Origin: Thermoplasmata archaeon
GTDB taxonomy: Archaea; Thermoplasmatota; Thermoplasmata; Thermoplasmatales; B87-G9
NCBI GenBank assembly: GCA_003649695.1
Contig: QMSR01000010.1
Span: forward strand, 1 to 14,850
Length of the DNA stretch: 14,850 bases
Direction: 5' to 3'
Shown: piece by piece, positions 12,293-14,850 of the stretch
How positions within the stretch are numbered: the first letter of the stretch is position 1
Layout of the letters: each line of letters opens with the position of its first letter
Program-made: the position numbers and the translations under genes
The notes under the pieces: generated by a model
The model's input: only the letters and a program-made list of their open reading frames with translations
What the model was told of the DNA's origin: nothing
The model's database searches: none

Positions 12293-13203
12293 TAGACCTC
12301 TACTCCGCCATGGACGAGATCGTCTCCTCCATCCCGAGGGGCAGGGTGAGCACCTACCGCCTCGCAGCCCTGGCCCTGGGGGACCCCATAGCGGCAAGGG
12401 CCTTCGCGGCCAGGGCAGCCTCCATGCCCGAAACAGCACCGTACCACAGGCTCGTGGCCTCCGACGGGAGGGTGGGGGAGTTCAGGGACAGACCAGGGCT
12501 GAAAGCCAGGCTCCTCTCCTCCGAGGGCGTGCAGGTCATCGAGGGCAGGGTCAACCTGGGGAAGTACCTCTTCGAGGACCTCCCGAGGCTGGGGATCCTC
12601 GGGAGGCTCAGGGAGGAACAGGAGCGCGTGAGGAGGGGGATAAGGCTGGAGCCCCTGGGAGAGGTGCACAGGATAGCCGCGGTGGACGTCGCCTACGCTG
12701 GGGACAGGGCGTTCGCGGCCGCGGTCATCGCGGACCTCGGAGGGAGGGTCCTCGAGACAAGGACCGCCGTGACAGAGGTCCGCTTCCCCTACATACCGAC
12801 CTACCTCTCCTACAGGGAGCTGGAGCCCATGCTCGGGGCCCTGGAGGGACTCGAGTTCGACCTAATCCTCGTGGACGGGAACGGTGTCCTCCACCCCAGG
12901 GGGGTGGGGATAGCGTCCCACCTAGGCGTCCTCCTGGGCGCCCCGACCATCGGGGTGGCCAAGTCCCTCCTGGTGGGAGAGGTCGTGGGAGACAGGGTAT
13001 TCCTGGACGGGGAGCCCAGGGCCCTCGTATTCGGCTACGGGAGGAGGAAATACTACGCGTCTCCGGGCCACCTCTGCACCCTCGAGGACGTGAGGAGGAT
13101 CCTCGAGCCCCTCATGACCAAAGGAGGCCCCTCACCCCTGGTAGCCGCCGACAGGATCTCCAAGGAGCTGAAAAGAAGGTTTATGAGGCACGGAGTGGCC
13201 TGA
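12289..13203 (+). CDS. Alkyltransferase-like domain fused to endonuclease V
   Basis: A 304-residue two-domain repair protein. Residues 1-90 resemble the DNA-binding domain of O6-alkylguanine-DNA alkyltransferases: Ile-Pro-Arg-Gly-Arg-Val-Ser-Thr-Tyr (15-23), Ala-Ala-Arg-Ala (35-38), His-Arg-Leu-Val-Ala-Ser-Asp-Gly-Arg-Val-Gly (53-63) and Lys-x3-Leu-Leu-x2-Glu-Gly-Val. The active-site Pro-Cys-His-Arg is Pro-Tyr-His-Arg (51-54), so alkyl transfer is not expected and lesion binding is more likely. Residues 105-300 are endonuclease V, which nicks DNA near deaminated adenine (hypoxanthine). Expected acidic and basic residues are present: Asp133, Glu177, Asp196 in Asp-Gly-Asn-Gly-x-Leu-His-Pro-Arg, Lys225, and His261 in Ser-Pro-Gly-His. 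The ATG overlaps the DUF373 stop (ATGA); an open stretch upstream to 12082 lies inside DUF373 and is not part of the gene. The next start is seven bases after its stop. Confidence 0.9.
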   Translation: MIDLYSAMDEIVSSIPRGRVSTYRLAALALGDPIAARAFAARAASMPETAPYHRLVASDGRVGEFRDRPGLKARLLSSEGVQVIEGRVNLGKYLFEDLPRLGILGRLREEQERVRRGIRLEPLGEVHRIAAVDVAYAGDRAFAAAVIADLGGRVLETRTAVTEVRFPYIPTYLSYRELEPMLGALEGLEFDLILVDGNGVLHPRGVGIASHLGVLLGAPTIGVAKSLLVGEVVGDRVFLDGEPRALVFGYGRRKYYASPGHLCTLEDVRRILEPLMTKGGPSPLVAADRISKELKRRFMRHGVA

Positions 13204-13209
13204 TCCAAC

Positions 13210-13785
13210 GTGACATCGTTCAACAGGCTCCTCGAGAAGCTCTACAGCGCCTACTCCAAGGAGGTAAACACGTCCAGCCTCGCCAAGCTCGACCCCAGGT
13301 TCTACGAGGAGGTCGTGACCGCGATGGACGAGCTCCTGAAGAGGCTGAAGGAGCTGGAGCCGGGGGACCTCGCCTTCGCCCAGTACATGAAGTTCCACGA
13401 GAACGCCAACGGGGCCCTGAGGGTCATCCTGAGACACAGGTTCAGGAAGATGGCCTCCCTGGCAGTGGCGGTCTCCGACAGGACCACCAGGGAGAGGAGG
13501 AGGGAGCTCGAGGCCCTCACGCCCATGGAGAGGAAGTTCCTGGAGGAGCTCATCAAGCTCTACAAGAGATACGTGGAGGCCGTCCAGAGGTGCGGAAAGA
13601 GGACCAGGAAGAGGCTCGAGGGCACAACCATCCTCGTTAGGGCTGACCTAGACCGCTTCCTCCTCCCCAGCGGGGGCGAGGTGAGGCTCCGTAAGGGGGA
13701 CATCGTGACCCTCTCCGGGGAGATCGCCTCGATCCTCGTGAAGAAGGGATTCGCGAGAGAAATCAGGATTTCTCCTCGATCTTGA
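13210..13785 (+). CDS. GINS complex subunit, archaeal Gins51 (Sld5/Psf1-like)
   Basis: A 191-residue subunit of GINS, which joins MCM and the RecJ-like/Cdc45 protein in the replicative helicase complex. Order of domains is A then B, as in Gins51/Gins15 proteins. The helical A domain (about 1-130) begins with Leu-Leu-Glu-Lys-Leu-Tyr and Leu-Asp-Pro-Arg-Phe-Tyr-Glu-Glu (27-34) and includes Leu-Thr-Pro-Met-Glu-Arg-Lys-Phe-Leu (103-111). The small beta-rich B domain (139-187) has Val-Arg-Ala-Asp-Leu-Asp-Arg-Phe, then Leu-Arg-Lys-Gly-Asp-Ile-Val-Thr-Leu, Ile-Ala-Ser-Ile-Leu-Val-Lys-Lys-Gly and Ala-Arg-Glu-Ile. The GTG start is six bases after the endonuclease V stop, so the gene shares that transcript. 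Its last 23 bases overlap the 3' end of the convergent MBF1 gene. Confidence 0.88.
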   Translation: MTSFNRLLEKLYSAYSKEVNTSSLAKLDPRFYEEVVTAMDELLKRLKELEPGDLAFAQYMKFHENANGALRVILRHRFRKMASLAVAVSDRTTRERRRELEALTPMERKFLEELIKLYKRYVEAVQRCGKRTRKRLEGTTILVRADLDRFLLPSGGEVRLRKGDIVTLSGEIASILVKKGFAREIRISPRS

Positions 13786-14179
13786 ACCTCAGCTTGATGC
13801 CCAGCACCCTCTCGAGCCTGGCGATCACCTGGTCGGTGGGCCTGAGCTCCCCCCTCTCTATCTTCGCCAGGGCACTGCGCCTCTCCCCCACCCTTGAGGC
13901 GAGCTCGTCCAGGGTCATGTTGAGCCTGTTCCTGGCCTCCCTGATCCTCCTCCCGTAGTCCTCGACGAGCTCCCACTCCACCGCGAGCAAGTCTGGACTC
14001 CTGCCCCTCCTCCTGGGGACCGGGCGCCTCGGCGGAGGAGGGGGCTCTGTCTTCCTCTTCACGGGTGTCCCGAGCTTCGCGCACCTGGGGCAGGCGTACA
14101 CGAGGGCCCCGTCGATGATGACGGGGATCAGGACCGAGGTCTCCCTCCCGCAGACCTCGCAGTAGAGCTTCTCCTTCAC
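13763..14179 (-). CDS. mbf1: Multiprotein bridging factor 1 homologue (zinc ribbon + HTH)
   Basis: A 138-residue archaeal MBF1. The N-terminal zinc ribbon has Cys7-x2-Cys10 and Cys30-x2-Cys33. A basic, proline-rich linker (about 41-62, with five prolines in a row) leads to a helix-turn-helix of the Xre/Cro class (about 76-130): Arg-Leu-Asn-Met-Thr-Leu-Asp-Glu-Leu-Ala-Ser-Arg-Val-Gly, then Ala-Leu-Ala-Lys-Ile-Glu-Arg-Gly-Glu-Leu-Arg-Pro-Thr. In eukaryotes MBF1 bridges activators and TBP; archaeal MBF1 has been linked with the translating ribosome. The GTG start (14179) is backed by a TATA-like box 22-31 bases upstream. Palindromes overlap its start region. It is downstream of the helicase gene by 22 bases and convergent with GINS. 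Confidence 0.92.
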   Translation of the reverse strand: MKEKLYCEVCGRETSVLIPVIIDGALVYACPRCAKLGTPVKRKTEPPPPPRRPVPRRRGRSPDLLAVEWELVEDYGRRIREARNRLNMTLDELASRVGERRSALAKIERGELRPTDQVIARLERVLGIKLRFKIEEKS

Positions 14180-14210
14180 AGTATCCTACTGTTGGGATAC
14201 GTTAAAAATC
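14178..14210 (-). promoter_or_regulatory. MBF1 promoter with two overlapping inverted repeats
   Basis: On the minus strand GATTTTTAAC (14210-14201) is a TATA-like box placed 22-31 bases before the GTG. Between the box and the start codon are two perfect 6-base inverted repeats that share bases: ACAGTA (14178-14183) with TACTGT (14187-14192), and GTATCC (14181-14186) with GGATAC (14195-14200). The first covers part of the GTG. As the gene encodes a helix-turn-helix protein, autoregulation is possible. The box also overlaps the stop codon of the helicase gene, so MBF1 may be transcribed both alone and with the helicase. Confidence 0.45.
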
Positions 14211-14850
14211 GTCTATCCTGCTCTGGACCGTCCCGGTCCCGGAGAAGGGGTTCCACCTGCGCTTGGGCACCTTGTCCGGGTGGCTCTCCCTTATGGCCCT
14301 GATCAGGGACATGATCCTCCTCTCCCTCCACCTGCCCGCCCAGTAGTAGTTAACGTCCCTGCTCCCCTCCATGACGAGAACGATTACCCTGCCGAACCTC
14401 CTCCTCCCCGTCCTCCCCCTCCGCTGGATGGACCTTATGGCGCTTTCCACGGGCTCGTAGAAGATGACCGTGTCCACCTCCGGGACGTCGAGCCCCTCCT
14501 CCGCCACACTCGTGGCCACGAGGACGTTGTAGTGCCCTAGGCGGAAGGCCTCCAGGACCTCCGCCTGCTCCCTCTGGCTCATCCCCCTGTCACCCCTGCT
14601 GGCCTGCCCGACGAAGCGGACCGGCACCGCCCCCGGGACCTCGGAGAGGGCGTCGACGATCACCTGGACGCTCTTCCTGTACTTGGTGAAGACTATGACC
14701 CTACCCCCTCCCTCCAGGGCCTCCGCCACCAGGGACCTCAGCTTTTCTAGCTTCGGGTTCGGCTCCCTTACGGCCTCCCTCGCCTGGATGAGGGCCACCT
14801 GGAACAGGGGGTGGTTCACGACGATGGAGTCAGCCCTGCTCCTCCTCTCC
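14202..14850 (-). CDS. Hef/FANCM-type DNA helicase, C-terminal part (5' end outside the window)
   Basis: The last 215 residues of a superfamily 2 helicase, open to the window edge. Helicase motifs IV to VI are visible: Arg-Val-Ile-Val-Phe-Thr-Lys-Tyr-Arg (motif IV), Val-Leu-Val-Ala-Thr-Ser-Val-Ala-Glu-Glu-Gly-Leu-Asp-Val-Pro (motif V) and Ser-Ile-Gln-Arg-Arg-Gly-Arg-Thr-Gly-Arg (motif VI). This pattern, with Arg-Phe-Val-Gly-Gln-Ala before motif V, fits the Hef/FANCM/MPH1 group acting on stalled forks. The protein ends about 70 residues after motif VI, so the XPF-like nuclease domain fused to helicase in euryarchaeal Hef is absent. The final residues Gln-Ser-Arg-Ile-Asp-Asp-Phe resemble a PCNA-interacting motif. 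Walker A and B lie outside the window. A GTG at 14819 is internal, since homology-like sequence continues beyond it. Confidence 0.87.
   Translation of the reverse strand, partial: ERRSRADSIVVNHPLFQVALIQAREAVREPNPKLEKLRSLVAEALEGGGRVIVFTKYRKSVQVIVDALSEVPGAVPVRFVGQASRGDRGMSQREQAEVLEAFRLGHYNVLVATSVAEEGLDVPEVDTVIFYEPVESAIRSIQRRGRTGRRRFGRVIVLVMEGSRDVNYYWAGRWRERRIMSLIRAIRESHPDKVPKRRWNPFSGTGTVQSRIDDF

Noticed and set aside
14280..14540. Plus-strand frame antisense to the helicase
   Set aside because: Proline-rich shadow of helicase motifs V and VI with no support of its own.

Overview
The window is archaeal chromosomal DNA. It carries SRP54 with a C-terminal M domain, the tRNA methyltransferase TrmY, an archaeal SepF, a GINS subunit, the archaeal zinc-ribbon/HTH protein MBF1, a FANCM/Hef-type helicase, a DUF373 membrane protein, a tungsten-type aldehyde ferredoxin oxidoreductase and mevalonate-pathway HMG-CoA reductase. 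Most DNA is G+C-rich, with arginine written almost always as AGG. AT-rich TATA-like boxes lie about 20-32 bases before many start codons, as expected for mostly leaderless archaeal transcripts. A thermophile is likely (AOR-family enzyme, AGG bias). The phylum cannot be fixed from this window.

Layout. 1-351 (-): 5' part of comB (2-phosphosulfolactate phosphatase). 414-2612 (+): a PadR regulator and a DrrAB-like ABC exporter, overlapping head to tail. 2650-4550 (+): SRP54 then TrmY, overlapping. 4551-4898 (-): SepF, whose stop codon abuts the TrmY stop. 4963-6852 (+): aldehyde ferredoxin oxidoreductase. 6853 to about 9390: a strongly AT-rich island with an alpha/alpha-toroid protein and a GT4 glycosyltransferase, both on the minus strand. 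About 9391-9739: a relic zone holding a second, decayed copy of the oxidoreductase 3' end and two palindromes. 9740-11193 (-): class II HMG-CoA reductase followed by an ABC ATPase cut off just after Walker A. 11246-13785 (+): a DUF373 protein, an alkyltransferase-like/endonuclease V fusion, and GINS, tightly packed. 13763-14850 (-): MBF1 and the C-terminal part of a Hef-type helicase that runs out of the window.

The backbone is housekeeping: protein targeting, tRNA modification, cell division, isoprenoid synthesis, replication and repair. The repair fusion, GINS and helicase sit together in the last 2.6 kb, and the helicase ends in a PCNA-binding-like motif. The clearest anomaly is the AT-rich glycan island. 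It is flanked by two diverged copies of the last ~70 bases of the oxidoreductase gene, which suggests that it entered at the 3' end of that gene and rebuilt its C-terminus. The second notable item is the alkyltransferase-like/EndoV fusion, in which the alkyl-accepting cysteine position is tyrosine.
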